DNA from: Zygaena filipendulae | Taxonomy: Eukaryota; Arthropoda; Insecta; Lepidoptera; Zygaenidae | Reading direction: 5' to 3' | DNA: 64,000 nucleotides | NCBI GenBank assembly: GCA_907165275.2 | Contig: OU015663.1 | Coordinates: 8,134,501 to 8,198,500, forward strand | In this document: positions 1 through 11,870 of the stretch, piece after piece | How positions within the stretch are numbered: the stretch's first letter is position 1 | How the letters are laid out: each line of letters begins with the position of its first letter | Program-made: the position numbers and the translations under genes | The notes under the pieces: model-generated | The model's database searches: none | What the model was told of the DNA's origin: nothing | The model's input: only the letters and a program-made list of their open reading frames with translations

Positions 1-48
1 GAGATTGTACGACACCGGAATGTACAGCACCGGAATTGGCGACACCGG
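1..48. repeat. Left inverted arm of 15-bp repeats
   Basis: Three 15-bp units of the form GGAATGTACAGCACC run from about position 3 to 48. They are the reverse complement of the units at 955-999, with about one mismatch over 45 bp. The arm begins at the window edge, so its real start and copy number are unknown. Together with 955-1059 it looks like the repeat-built inverted ends of a roughly 1-kb non-autonomous DNA element. The DNA between (49-954) has no convincing gene. Confidence 0.7.
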
Positions 49-304
49 ATTTCATGGCCTAGCCGACTTCGTGCTCCATTTAGTAGTATTCAATACAATG
101 CAGGTAGTAGGTAGTTAGTAGTTACTGTCTCAAAATCTGATGGAAATTCAAATAACAAGTCCAAGTGTAATATTTAGTAACGTAATTATTATTTTTCACT
201 TTAATGAATTGTTACAACTTGTTATATTCTTTTTTTTTTGCATAATATATCGAAACTTCGTGGTCACACCTAAGAATTAATCAAATAAATGTCACCTTAT
301 TTTG

Positions 305-400
305 TCTTTAGCGCATCGCCGGCCGCTACCGCGGCACGCTCGCTACGTTCGCTCGGCTCGCGAGACCTGGTCATCAGTAAGAACCTAACCTAATAAAGAA
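305..400. repeat. GC-rich dispersed repeat, copy 1
   Basis: A GC-rich patch in AT-rich DNA sharing GCGCATCG, CCGCGGCACG, GGCTCGCG and CAGTAA blocks, in the same order, with 8024-8105. It lies inside the putative left-edge element. Class unknown. Confidence 0.5.
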
Positions 401-954
401 TGTCGGGTATACTACTTTGAAATCTGTTTATAATGTGGCCCCGATAGTAATGTTCTCATTACTTTTTACTTATTTCAATAAATAGCTTATAGTGACATCA
501 TCGCCACACTAGTACCTACTATAGGATAGGTGTAGGAAAGGTGACGTAAATCAGGCGAAGCTAACCGCTCGCCAGTCGCTTCCCGTTCGCCAGTTAATAC
601 AGTTTTGGTTCCTTTCTTTTCGTAACTTTTATAATCTGTACAATCTGTATAGGGCACATAGCTCGTGGAAATAATAATTATAAGGTGTAAACTAAGGGAC
701 CAGATTTAGTGTATTGTACTCTAAGTCTATACAGTAAAATATATAGAGTGGTCCGTTGTTTGATTATCCTGCCTATAGACTGTAACATAATAACGTAATG
801 GGCATAAACACTAACATAAAACCTAATAATCATCACCAAAAAATCTAACATAAAATATTTGTGCCGTATTTGACAATAACTTGACCCAGTATTTAGGTAA
901 GTAACGTAAACGAGCACAAAGAAAGGAGGCGTGATTTCATCGACCAATAGGAGC

Positions 955-1059
955 GGTGTCACCAATTCCGGTGCTGTACATTCCGGTGTCGTACAATCCA
1001 GTGTCGCGCATTCCAGTGCTGTACATTCCAGTGTCGTACATTATCGTGTTGTGAATTCC
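955..1059. repeat. Seven tandem 15-bp units (right inverted arm)
   Basis: Units start at 955, 970, 985, 1000, 1015, 1030 and 1045, each exactly 15 bp and close to GGTGCTGTACATTCC, with alternating CTG/TCG at the centre. The last two units are more diverged. Units 1-3 match the left-edge arm in inverted orientation. Confidence 0.8.
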
Positions 1060-1339
1060 TGGTTCCCCTTCAGACATAAGTCTAGTTAATTTGTGATATG
1101 TCTTGCTTCTCTCTGTAAATAATAATTATAATGCCCTTTGCGTTGCAGTGGTTTGCAGTAAATAAATAAATTATAATAATGGTTGATGTCACATCACCTC
1201 GTGAATTAATATCACTCGAGTAATATTACTCGGATTACTTACACAAGTCTACTAGACATTAGTTAATTTGTGGTTTCAATTTCCATTTTCCAGCCTCTAT
1301 CCAGCTGATCTCCTGTCTCCACTAGTATTTTATCAAAAA
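1060..1339. other. 5' flank of the SHKBP1/KCTD3-like gene
   Basis: AT-rich stretch before the first coding exon. It holds two copies of a dispersed short motif, AGTCTAGTTAATTTGTG (near 1080) and TAGTTAATTTGTGGT (near 1260), that recurs around 46.5 kb, 47.0 kb and 55.8 kb. The 5' UTR and promoter must be here or further left, but no core promoter motif is clear. Confidence 0.4.
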
Positions 1340-4300
1340 ATGTCCAACTATCAGGAAATAGTTAATCTAAATGTTGGTGGGACAAGGTAAGAATATGATT
1401 CTTAAACATTTTAGAGAGATACTTCGGTAAAGGGTTTGAATAATAAAAAATTACCTATTTTGTTCTAACTATATTACTGGAAAGGAAAAGTTTGTTATTG
1501 TATCATCATCGTGTACTTGGATGCAGGGTTTCAATGTTTTTATTGCAACAAAGTACAAGGCATATTATGGTAACTGCTTTCGCTTTATTCACTCTCTTAG
1601 GGATTGAATTTTCAATTACATTATTTGTAGGAAATCATGTATAGATTTCAGGTTTTAAGAACCAGCTATTTGGACTAGGTGTTATCTTTTGTTCTAGGTT
1701 TTCAACATCCTGGCACACATTGACATGGGTACCTGATACATTTTTTACTGCTTTATTGAGTGGTCGAGTGCCAACCGTGAGAGACGAGACAGGAGCCATA
1801 TTTATTGATAGAGATCCAAATCTGTTTGGTCTAATTTTAAATTTTCTACGTACAAGAGACATAGACCTTAACAATGTTAATATAAGAGCACTGAGGCATG
1901 AGTGTGAGTACTTTGGTATCACTCCATTGACAAGGAGATTAGCTTTATGTGATGAAATGAATCATTCTTCATGTGGTGATGTTTTGTTCTATGGATATTT
2001 ACCACCACCATGTAAGTATATTACTTAACATTATAGTGATAATAGAAAAATAATGCTGTGTTTACTTATTGTAAACACTAAACGTTACATAATCTGAACT
2101 TCTGTGATAGTGTTATCAGTCAAAATATAATTACTCTACAGCTTGGGAACCTGATAAAATATCTTATCATTGTAAATAAACAAAAATTTATAATAACAGA
2201 AGCACATGTAGAAAGAATTAGTTCCATAGTTTTTATGTGAAATTTCAGTAAATACTCAGATGCCTAATAGTAACAGTGGGAGAAATGGAAATGGATCTAG
2301 AAAAAACTCTGTCACCTCTAATACAGAGGGAGCAAGTAACAGAACACATTCCAGAAATTCCTCACTGGATCTACGTACGATTGGCAGGATACCTTCGCAA
2401 GACCAATTAAGGTACAAAAAATACAATTTAATGACAGTGTTTTATTACGAAGACTAGATAGTTCCAATAGTTGAACTGGTGTACATTTTAAAATTCTCTT
2501 TAATATTCTTTGTTACAATTAAGCATATGATAGACTATGCTTAGTGTTAGTTACAAAAAAAAATTAAGATACTTCAAGTTTCTTTGCCGTCCTGGGAAAA
2601 GTCAAATATTTTTTGCATTTTCTGCTCTCCAAAGTTATATTACCCTCATACTAGTTCAAGTACATCAATTTCTTATTTTCAGTCGATGTGGCAGGGGACA
2701 TTCAAGAGCTGCTTCCTTGGGCAATGCAGATTGCCATAAAGGCCTAAGGCTTCATGAAGGTAGTCCATAAAACTTTATAAGTGAGACTCACTGTATGAAA
2801 TGTGCTACTATAACAAATTTTAGTATTATTTTTATTCCAGTTAATGCATGGGCAGACAGTGTAAAGGTGCAAATAATAAAAGCTCATCATAACTGGATTG
2901 CCGTTGCATATACACATTTTGTTACTGGATATAGGTAAATACAAGCATTCTCTCTTCCAAAGTTCAGATTGTTGTCGCTCTCATAGTAGAATAAGCCTGA
3001 AACTCACAAGTAACAGCTATCTAGTTTGAATTTTAGAAAAGACTACACTCACTCCAAAAGTGTTGTACATTCATAAAATTTATACATAAGAAAATAAAGT
3101 GCATATTGTGAAGTGGTACTTCCATCATAAACAAATAATTAACTATCCAATATTGCGCTCGTTTCTAACGTCACACGCGTCACTTCTGTTAGCTTCATGC
3201 GCGTTCACACTCAAAGAAGTATGAGTTCGAAAACTTTTGAATATAAATAATATTCTAGATTAACAGACTCGTGCGGCTGGTACGTGGTGTTCCAATCGCC
3301 GGTACAAGACTCTGTCATAGAGCGTATCGCGTTGAATGCCAAGACTGGCGGCGGCAGCACGTCCGGCGGGAACAACGCCACCGGCACCGACGTCATGCTC
3401 GGTGTCGCCAGCGGGCCGCTCGTGAGGCTTTGGGCGTTCTCCACGCACAGCGAGCCGGTGAGGAGAACTTTGATCGGTGAGTTTCTTAGAAGTAGCTTCA
3501 TCTCTCTTGAGAACTGGTTATAACGGAATAAAAATAATTAGTAGAGACATAACATAAGCAACCTATATGAAAATCATGCAGGTTTCATTAATATACACCT
3601 GTGATCAGTTTACAAAGCCGACAAACAGATAAGCAAATAAGTTCAAAAATTAAAATTTATTGGATATCCCTTATTTCTGGAGTTGCCACCTTTTTTGGAG
3701 TTTGGGGATATTCTGGAAAAATATACAAATTTATTTTTATTTATACAGTATTTTTGGTACCATCTTATTTTACAATAGACTGATAGCAACCCTACTTATT
3801 TCATAAGTACTGACAGTTTTACTGTATAGAGTTGTGGCCAAGAGATCGGTTTGAGACATCGCAATAAAAGCACTTTACTCCCGTTCGAGTTAGCAAGTAG
3901 AGACTGAAGTTATGATCCCTCCATTTAAAACACGATTCGGTTCCACAGGCACTTTCAACTTGGGCATGCGCGTGGAGCACCTGCTGTTCGTGGGGCCGCA
4001 ACTGGTGGCACTGGGCGGCGCGGGGGCGGGCGGCGGCGGGTGTGGCGGCGGCGGTGGCGGGGCGCGCAGCAAGGCGGGCGTGTGGCACACCAGCACGCAG
4101 CACTGGCAGACGCAGGACGTGGCGCACCTCACCGCGTACGACACCGCCGGCTCCTTCCTACTACTCGGCACCGCCACCGGCGCCATCAACTATATCGGTG
4201 AGTCATTTCTATAGACGCAGACACACAGAGGGCAATGAGGGCCAGTTGGAGTGCGTATGTAAGAATTTATTAAGAGCGGCAATCATCGAAATAAGAATCT

Positions 4301-7300
4301 TCAAAATTTAATGTAAAAACCTTCCGAAGGTGGGCCGGCTGTGTGCCCTTAGTTTCCTTTGCCTTCCCTGAAAAGAGTAAATATTCTCCAAAAAAATAAA
4401 AGTGACGTAATGCTGTGATTGGTGTTTTGTTGGTTGCAACATTCCGTTCCACAGAATGTTGGATATTTTGAAAGATTTTCATAAATTTATTAAATCTTTC
4501 ACGAGTATGCTTTCAAGAGCCCTACTTTTAAAATTTGGGCTCAATTCTATTATGAATGTGAAATTTACGATATGAATATAAATACGATGATGAGATGAAG
4601 TCAGTTGTTATCCGGTTTGTTAATCCTCATATGTATTTTCTGTGAACAGACATGCAGAAGTTTCCATTACGGATGAAAGACAACGACCTTCTGGTCACCC
4701 AGTTGTACAAGGACCCCAATCAGGAGCCAATCACGGCAATATCGGTATATCTTACGCCGAAAACCAGTAAGTTGCAATTTGAAATGAAAACTGTGGGTTA
4801 TTAGTTATTATTAATGGTACACAGTATCCTAGAATTATATCCTATGCAATGGTGAGAATGTAATTCGAATATTAATTATAAATGCGAATGTGAGTTTATT
4901 TGGTTGTTTGTTACGCTTTCACGCCTTAACTACTTAACCGAAAAGGACATAGGATATTTTTCCCGCGAAAACTCCGAAATGAACGTGGGTGAAACCGCGG
5001 GCAACAGCTGTTCAAAAATACGTAACGTACGTAAAACATCACTGTTGCAGACCTGTGCGGCAACTGGATAGAGATCGCGTACGGCACGCGCTACGGGTCG
5101 GTGCGCGTGATCGTGCAGCACCCGGAGACGGTGGGCCACGGCCCGCAGCTGTTCCAGACCTTCACCGTGCACCAGAGCCCCGTCACCAAGGTAATGTGAC
5201 CCACTTAGATTCAAGTAGTAGTTCAATAAACATAAAAATAAATAGACCTGCCCCCTTAGCCAACAAGTTGACGATCTATAAAATCATTAACACATAGAAA
5301 ACGTACAAATCTAGGCAAACGTACGAATCCAGGCAAAACTGGTCTTTTGATTGGACGACTTTACGATATGTAGCCACATTACAAGTTGAGATATTGTTAC
5401 ATTTGAAGGGTTCACTGCAAAAATGATGAATGTCCTTTGTCTTTTGTTTTAAAATAATTGAGTTTTAAATTTATAAACGGTAAAAAACTCAGCAGTAATG
5501 CCATTCGGTCATATGACTATTACTATTAGAGAGGACTATTAGAAATCTTCTTTACAAAATATGTTTTTAATATTTTAGCGACACGGCAACGTCACAGGTG
5601 TTCACATTTTTTATCTTCAAGAATTAAATGTTTTTGGACATTCGTCATTATTTCACTGGACCCTTCATTTGTTATTTTCGGAGGGTACCTAGTCTATTGT
5701 ACAAATAATAATGTATTTTTGAGATGATTTACTTGCTGTTTTTATTCCTAATGAACTTTTTACTACTTTTTTTCTACCCATCCCCTCTAATGTAATACGG
5801 TTGGGCGGCACGGGCAGGTGTCGCTGTCGGAGAACTACCTGATATCGGTGTGCAGCGAGTACAACCACGTGCGCTCGTGGCGCGTGACGCGCTTTCGCGG
5901 CATGATCTCCACGCAGCCCGGCACCACGCCCAAGGCCGCCTTCAAGGTGCTCGCGCTGGAGGCGCCCACGGCGCAGCCGCACAACGACTGCGGTACGAGG
6001 GAATTTATTACCTATGTATTTGTAACGGGAGCGGGATGATATTATGTGGGCGTCCAAGCTAAATGGTACCAGGTCTCGGCATTTAGTTTCCGAGATAAAA
6101 GCAGTTTTGTAAAGTTCGGTGAAAAAATTGCGTCCGCGATTTTAAATTGATTAATTATTAATAAATGCTCAATTTTCTTCAATTTCATATATCTTAATAT
6201 ACAATCTAATATATATAAATCACGTTGTTTGTTTGTCCGCAATGGACTCCGAAACTACTGAACGGATTTTGATAAAATTTTGTAACTATTTATGATATGG
6301 TCCAACTTAAAATAAAAGGATAGTTTTTATCCCTGAATTCCCGCGGGAACTCCTGAATTCATGCGAGGAACAGCTAATCACCGTAAACTACTGTCAGGGG
6401 TACAAAGAAGGACGTAGAGTACTTTTTTCCCGGAATTCCCGCTGGAACTCCGAAATTATTGCAGATGAAATCGCGGGGGACAGCTAGTAATATATAAAAA
6501 TCTATGTAACAAGCAAGTAGAAGTGTGTTTTTTTTATTTCACACAAACTACTGTGGTGTGATCACTCAATGCACTGTTAGTCTAGTGGTCAGCGAACCTG
6601 CTACACTAAATGTCGCGGACCCGACTAGCCCAAGGGGCTATGTAATAATAATAAATTGACAGCACCGCCAGTATAGTGGTCAGCGAACCTGACTACGGCG
6701 CCAGGTGGCTTCGATCCCCGCGTCGCGGGATTAACATTTGCGCAAACTCTATTGCTACATCTACAAAAATCATTTTTTCTAAATCAGCTGATATGACAAC
6801 GGCGAAAAAACTTAAATTATAAGTAAGTCAAAAATGTTGGATTGTAGATTGGGTCCACAATGCAAGATATCATTAAGACTTTTCCCTGACGAGGTTTTAC
6901 TACTAGCATCTAGTACGCTGTATAAAGTCTAATCTTGCATATCGTTCAATTTCTATTTGGATTCTTCAAAATGACGTCATTGTATTCATTTCAGGGCCCT
7001 ATGGCGAACAAGATGAAGAGCAAATATTTATACAGAAAGTGGTTCCCGATACCGACACACTTTATGTACGGCTGGCGTCTAACGGTAAAAGGTATTATGC
7101 GCTAAACGTTCTATATCTATTAATTCCTTGGGCACACATTTGGGTATTAAAGAACTGGACGCGAAAACCTGACATGACGTATAGGGTACCTATACCTATG
7201 CGTATGTTTTTGACGTGTGAGATTATATTATCTGTGGTGTGAGAGAACGCTTTATTGGGAATTAGAATATGTGTTTACCTTATTTCATTGTTCATATACT

Positions 7301-7841
7301 AACACAATATTCTAGGTACGTAATAAGATGTTGACACAAAATGGCGGTATAATTTAAAAACACGTTTTACTCAACTCACGTCTGGCTCCAGTGTGGATTA
7401 TTACACTGTTGCTTATCTACATCCATGACAGGGTGTGCACGATCCGGTCTGTGGACGGGTCGGCGGTGTCGTGCTTCGCGGTGGTGGAGTGCGAGGGCGC
7501 GCTGCGGCCGCGGCGGCTGCTGCTGTGCGGCCACCGCTCCGGCGCCGCGCAGATGTGGGACCTCAGCGCCGCCATCGACAAGGCCGCAAGGAGCCACCAC
7601 GCCGCCAGCACCACTGGTACCAATCCCCCCTTTTCTTTGACATTTACTCGTAACTACAAATTAAACATGGTTAAAACAATCTTAATATGTACCAGGCGAA
7701 GTGGACGAGTGCCCGGCGGCGGACGGCGGGCCGACGCCCGACGAGCTGGTGCGGCTGCTGTCCGCGTGCGACCTGGACGCGGCGCCCGCGCCTGCGGCGG
7801 TGCCGCCGTCGCCCAGCCGGCCGCCGCCGCCGGCGCCGTGA
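1340..7841 (+). CDS. BTB/POZ and WD-repeat protein, SHKBP1/KCTD3 family
   Basis: Thirteen coding exons: 1340-1386, 1698-2011, 2249-2411, 2683-2759, 2841-2934, 3259-3476, 3949-4197, 4650-4766, 5051-5190, 5818-5992, 6995-7091, 7432-7616, 7696-7841. All junctions are GT-AG and the frame is kept through 673 codons to TGA. The N-terminus (residues about 7-105) is a KCTD-type BTB domain, with [10 protein letters not shown] followed by [13 protein letters not shown] and [15 protein letters not shown]. From about residue 200 it follows the WD propeller of animal SHKBP1/KCTD3, including [44 protein letters not shown] and [14 protein letters not shown]. Human SHKBP1 is about 707 aa. Family members act as adaptors: SHKBP1 binds the endocytic adaptor CIN85, KCTD3 partners an HCN channel. 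The C-terminus is short and ends proline-rich (PSRPPPPAP). Exons 1-5 use AT-rich codons and exons 6-13 very GC-rich ones. Gly-rich insertions sit in exons 6 and 7. I cannot choose between the two vertebrate paralogues. Confidence 0.93.
4309..4575 (-). mobile_element. Degraded partial copy of the GGGTACTTGCATGAA-end family
   Basis: In intron 7 of the SHKBP1/KCTD3-like gene. It shares with the copies at 14778, 29063 and 62729 the stretch running through TTTGCCTTCCCTGAA, AAAAGTGACGTAAT and AATCTTTCACGA, in reverse orientation. Ends are not recognisable. Confidence 0.55.
6170..6487 (+). mobile_element. Helitron-like repeat, composite
   Basis: In intron 10 of the SHKBP1/KCTD3-like gene. It carries the shared core GAATTCCCGCGGGAACTCC twice and ends in CTAG at 6484-6487, followed by T. 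The same arrangement, with internal GGTCCAACTTAAAA and GTTTGTCCGC, recurs inverted at 24187-24447 and 38866-39121. Confidence 0.7.
6572..6745 (+). mobile_element. tRNA-derived SINE-like repeat (two partial heads)
   Basis: Two copies of a polymerase III A-box-like motif (TAGTGGTCAG at about 6583 and 6674) occur; the second is followed by a B-box-like GGCTTCGATCCCCG near 6710. No cloverleaf closes, so this is a SINE fragment and not a tRNA gene. It lies in intron 10 of the SHKBP1/KCTD3-like gene. Confidence 0.5.
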
Positions 7842-8734
7842 GCCCGCCGCGGGTGCGCGCTCGCCGCCTGCCTCCGCGCGCTCACGTGACGCCCGCCACC
7901 GTCCCGGACGCGGACGCTACGCACGGCCGGCGGATGACATGATATGTCAATGTCGTGACCGCATCATGTCGTGTGAAAGCCAAATATGGTGATATCTATT
8001 GATAATATCGACCATTTTGTATTTGGCGCATCGACGGCTGCTGCCGCGGCACGATTGGCTCGCGCGACTTGGTTGGCAGTAAAAATAAAAACCTAATCTA
8101 ACCCAAAATTTTGCTGTAGTGGTAATGTGATGTGGCCGGCCATTTCATAAAATGGCCAATTATTATTTGATGTAGCCACTTTTGACGGTCATCTAATCTT
8201 GCAATAGTAATGAAATTTCAAAAATTCAAAGACTGACAAGTGTTTACATATTGCTGCTGTTGACAGTATCGGCCGCAGTGAATAGTGTTAACATAATATC
8301 TATGAGAATCTTGACTGCCATCGCCATGGTTACCGGCCGACTGTATATAAAAATATCTATCTATGAACCGCAGACGTCATATACGTATAGGATGCTGCTG
8401 CGATACGCTTGTCACTTGGAATCGCGACCCGGCCACGAGCCATGGTAATGTGTTTAATTTTTCTTATTTATACACTAAAATAGATTGACTAGTGAAGGAG
8501 GTTCATAAAATGGCGAATTTAAAAAAGTTGTTTGTGCGGTGCGCACCCGGCGGCACTGTGGCGGGGGCTGCGTTTCACAGGTGGTTGTTAGAGAAAAAAA
8601 AATTACCTGTATGTAATTAGCGGTGCATCGAGAGTAGTGTTTCTGGATGAAAATGACGCGGGTGGTTTATTGTATCTTCGTTCACTGAACTAAATCGAAA
8701 CTTCTATGTAGCTATATTTAATTGTAAATACTAT
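7842..8734. other. 3' flank/UTR of the SHKBP1/KCTD3-like gene
   Basis: No second gene seen. The GC-rich patch 8024-8105 is a diverged copy of 305-400. A 23-bp block beginning TATGTCAATGTCGTGACC at 7943-7965 is repeated exactly at 9635-9657. Where the transcript ends is not clear; AATAAA occurs at 9431-9436 among other AT-rich candidates. Confidence 0.4.
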
Positions 8735-8857
8735 CGGCCGCACTCAAGAGTCGTTTTAATAATAACACTTAATTTTAAGAAAAGATTTTTTAATGATAAT
8801 TTAAAAAAACTTTACTTAAAATTAAGTAATCAATAGAACTACTCTTGAGTGCTGCCG
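8735..8857. mobile_element. Small MITE-like inverted repeat
   Basis: The ends CGGCCGCACTCAAGAGT and, inverted, CGGCAGCACTCAAGAGT face each other over 123 bp, and TTAATTTTAAG is also shared by the two arms. No clear target duplication. Confidence 0.55.
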
Positions 8858-10196
8858 TGACACATTTAATGAATACAACTAGTTTATAGTTGTACTTCTA
8901 CAATGTACTTTTGTTCCTAATTGTTAAAGATTTTATACCTATATTTGTTTTTCTTCAAGAAAAATAATAATTGTATAGTCATTAAATTTCAATTTCCAAT
9001 CAGATTTTTGCTACTTTCGTAATATAAATTATATATATTTTTATTATTATTTACTAACCAAAATCGAAATTAAAAAACTAATAGATTTGACTCTAGAATA
9101 TTTGAATAGAGACTGCGACGATTTTCATGCTCAATGTTTCAAAAATCTCATATTAGTTTTAAGCCATATTTATTTTGGTACATCTACAGATGTTATTTCT
9201 TATTTTTAATATGTTGTATACAAGTACACATTTTCCGACGTTTATGGAATGTATTTATATAAAATTATGAATTGTATTTTAGAGACAGTAGCTATGAGTT
9301 AGTTTATAATTATAAATAAAATTATATAATTGTAGTCGTAATAAAAAAAATACTATTTTTCGCCTTATGAAATATGATATTATAAATCGATTACCTTGAA
9401 AAAGAAAATTATATAAAGTGTTCAGATTAAAATAAAGTTCTCAAAAATTGTTATAGTGTAAGTATATATTTTTAAGTGAATATTAAATAATATTGCGGAG
9501 TGCGTGAAATCATGCTTGATAGAGAATAAATTATTTACATATTCTGATAAACGTTTTATTATTGTACATGTAGGTAGGGACATTGAAACATTTTAAGCTT
9601 CTTTCATCTCTTTCGGTTTCCCACAGTTATTTATTATGTCAATGTCGTGACCGCATCTAATAATTAGTATAGTAGTAACTTATTGAAAGTGGTTTTGGAG
9701 GTCTATCAGCTACGAAGTTACGGAGTTTCGGGTACCTATAATTTGTTTATGCTACATTGTAATCATTGGAATAATTAATATAGCGTTTAGTGTTTTTCCG
9801 GTAGCTATTGTATTTACTATTTAATATTGTAATTTATAAAATTCTTTTTGTCTTAGGTCAAGGAAATATTTTGATTCATGAATTAAAAAAAAACATCGTT
9901 GTTAAAATTATTACAATATATTAATTATTAATCAGTAACAAAGTTATCAATAATTGCTATTTACAGAGCGCAACACACAGCTTAAATGTACCTGTTTAAA
10001 GTACCTAGTTAATTTCGGTTATCCTCAACATAAAATATCATTATTTGTACTAAGCGTCTCATTAAAAAAATAACGTCTCCTTGAAATAATATTGCACACT
10101 TTACTATATCTTTTGGAAAAAATAGTGGGAACATTACTGCAATCGAGGACACGATGATATTGGAAGGACGAGTTGCCGAAAGACAAGGGTTAAAAG
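8858..10196. other. AT-rich region without a gene
   Basis: Very AT-rich. I see no ORF with family resemblance. It contains the second copy of the exact 23-bp repeat (9635-9657) and several AATAAA motifs; part may be 3' UTR of the upstream gene. Confidence 0.35.
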
Positions 10197-10271
10197 CAGG
10201 GCCGTCTTTACCAGGGGGTGCAAGGGGTGCGGGATCACCCTGGCGCAGAATAGACTTAAGACGGCCCTGGA
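10197..10271. mobile_element. Very short MITE with CAGGGCCGTCTT ends
   Basis: CAGGGCCGTCTTTA on the left faces TAAGACGGCCCTG on the right, about 75 bp end to end. A likely internally deleted DNA transposon; the family is not assigned from sequence alone. Confidence 0.55.
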
Positions 10272-10314
10272 AAGTCAACGCTGATAAAAGAAAAGTCGAC
10301 CAAATTTTAGTTTT

Positions 10315-10491
10315 TAGTCCGTCTTGTAAATTAATAAAAAATATTGGACACGTATTTTTTCATTTCGAAACTGCAGCACGGCGTGACATCACGCGACATT
10401 TCGACTTAATGTATCTCCTTTATTTTTTGATTACCTACGTAAAAAAGGAAAAAATACATGTCCAATATTTTTTATTAATCTACAAGACTAC
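10315..10491. mobile_element. TAGTCCGTC-end MITE, copy 1
   Basis: Both ends carry a TAGTC(CG)TCTTGTA-type sequence followed by ATTAATAAAAAATATTGGACA, inverted relative to each other. Related copies lie at 24693-24947 and 39940-40197, sharing a TGACATCACG/TGACGTCAC centre. Confidence 0.65.
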
Positions 10492-10819
10492 AAATTAATC
10501 TACGAGGTACCTACAGAACTCAGTAATAGGGAACTCTGAAACGCGGAGGTTTCGTCAACTCGGCTGACATTAGGTATGTCCCCTTTCACCGGGGATCATT
10601 ATCAATCTCTCGATTCCAGTCCAGCACTTGAAAACTATGTCCCTACTATAGTCAGTTTACATGGATACATAACTCAATATTGAACCTAATACTGTTTAAT
10701 ATTACCTATACATGAGTATAAAATACAGTAAAAATTTACGTACCTAATATTAAAATACATATTATGTACATATAGTTCCAGCATACCTAATATACCGGAG
10801 AAGTTTCGACAAGATGTCG

Positions 10820-10872
10820 TTAATACTATATCATGGACCAATAGTTATATTGGTCCATGTACTATATTTAAC
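10820..10872. repeat. Short palindrome
   Basis: CATGGACCAATA and TATTGGTCCATG form a perfect stem around a six-base centre, with imperfect outward extension to about 24 bp per arm. Function unknown. Confidence 0.6.
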
Positions 10873-11337
10873 ATAGGTAATAGAATTAAAATGTTGCATT
10901 CGCTGAAAACTTACAAATTCATTGGCATTCAGCGTATAAGCCACGTTGTTTATAGGCGAAATGATGTCAAACGCTGGAGTTTGTCTTGAAAGCGCAAGTT
11001 CAAAGTCCCATAACTTTTAATTTTTAGGTAGGTAATTACCTAGGTATATTTTAATTATTTTTTTAAATGAAAAAATCGTAATATTCTTGTCTTATGGCCC
11101 CTTATACGCTAGGTACTGTTTGTCTTTCGTAAAAAAAAATGGAAGAACACTAGATACAGGAAGAAATTCATGAAAAAATTATGTTTTTTTCAGCAGAACC
11201 CCGGCGACCGAAGGAAAAAATATTATATGTACCTATTATAATAACAATAATATAACTTAACACACATAAATTGACTAGTGAGTTAGTGAGGCGATCTTAT
11301 TATCGATAACTAATAGGTACCTACTTATCACTACAAT

Positions 11338-11496
11338 ATAGTTTACAACAAAGTCTCTATTAGATCTTTAAAACTACGCAACGGATTTTCATGCGGTGTC
11401 CACCAATAGATAGAGTGGTTCATGAGGAAGGTTTATATCTATATTTTATCCTGGAATTCCCGCGGAAACGCCGAAATTGCCGCGGGGGACAACTAG
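11338..11496 (+). mobile_element. Helitron-like repeat
   Basis: Contains CTACGCAACGGATTTTCATGC and a CCCGCGGAAACG core and ends in CTAG at 11493-11496. Closely related to 45838-46017 and 52489-52674. Confidence 0.65.
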
Positions 11497-11559
11497 TTTA
11501 CTAATAATAACCTAACAATATGAACCTTGTGAAAAGTTAGATACGTATATCATGTACAG

Positions 11560-11870
11560 GGTGTTCACCGGCAGATTTCAGGTCAGACACTTAATGCCCC
11601 TGGGTATTATGTGGGGAGACTTTTCAATGCAGGAGCGGTGCGGGTTTTGGTTTAACGAGAGCAGAATTGACTCTTTACAACAACATAGAAACTAAACAAA
11701 TAAAAACCCCTTAACCAACCCATTATTATAAATACCATCCCCATCCCCATTCCAGGTCGGCAACGCACCTGCATGCCTTCTGGTGTTGCAGATGTCCATG
11801 GGCGGCGGTAATCACTTACCATCGTGTACCACTTGGCCGTTTGCCTCCTATGACATAAAAAACACTGAAC
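11560..11870 (+). mobile_element. LINE 3' tail
   Basis: GGTCGGCAACGCACCTGCAT, TGGTGTTGCAGATGTCCATG and GGGCGGCGGTAATCACTTACC followed by TGCCTCCTATGACATAAAAAA is, from memory, a very common lepidopteran LINE 3' end. No coding part is left. The stretch 11871-12661 shows nothing recognisable. Confidence 0.55.
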
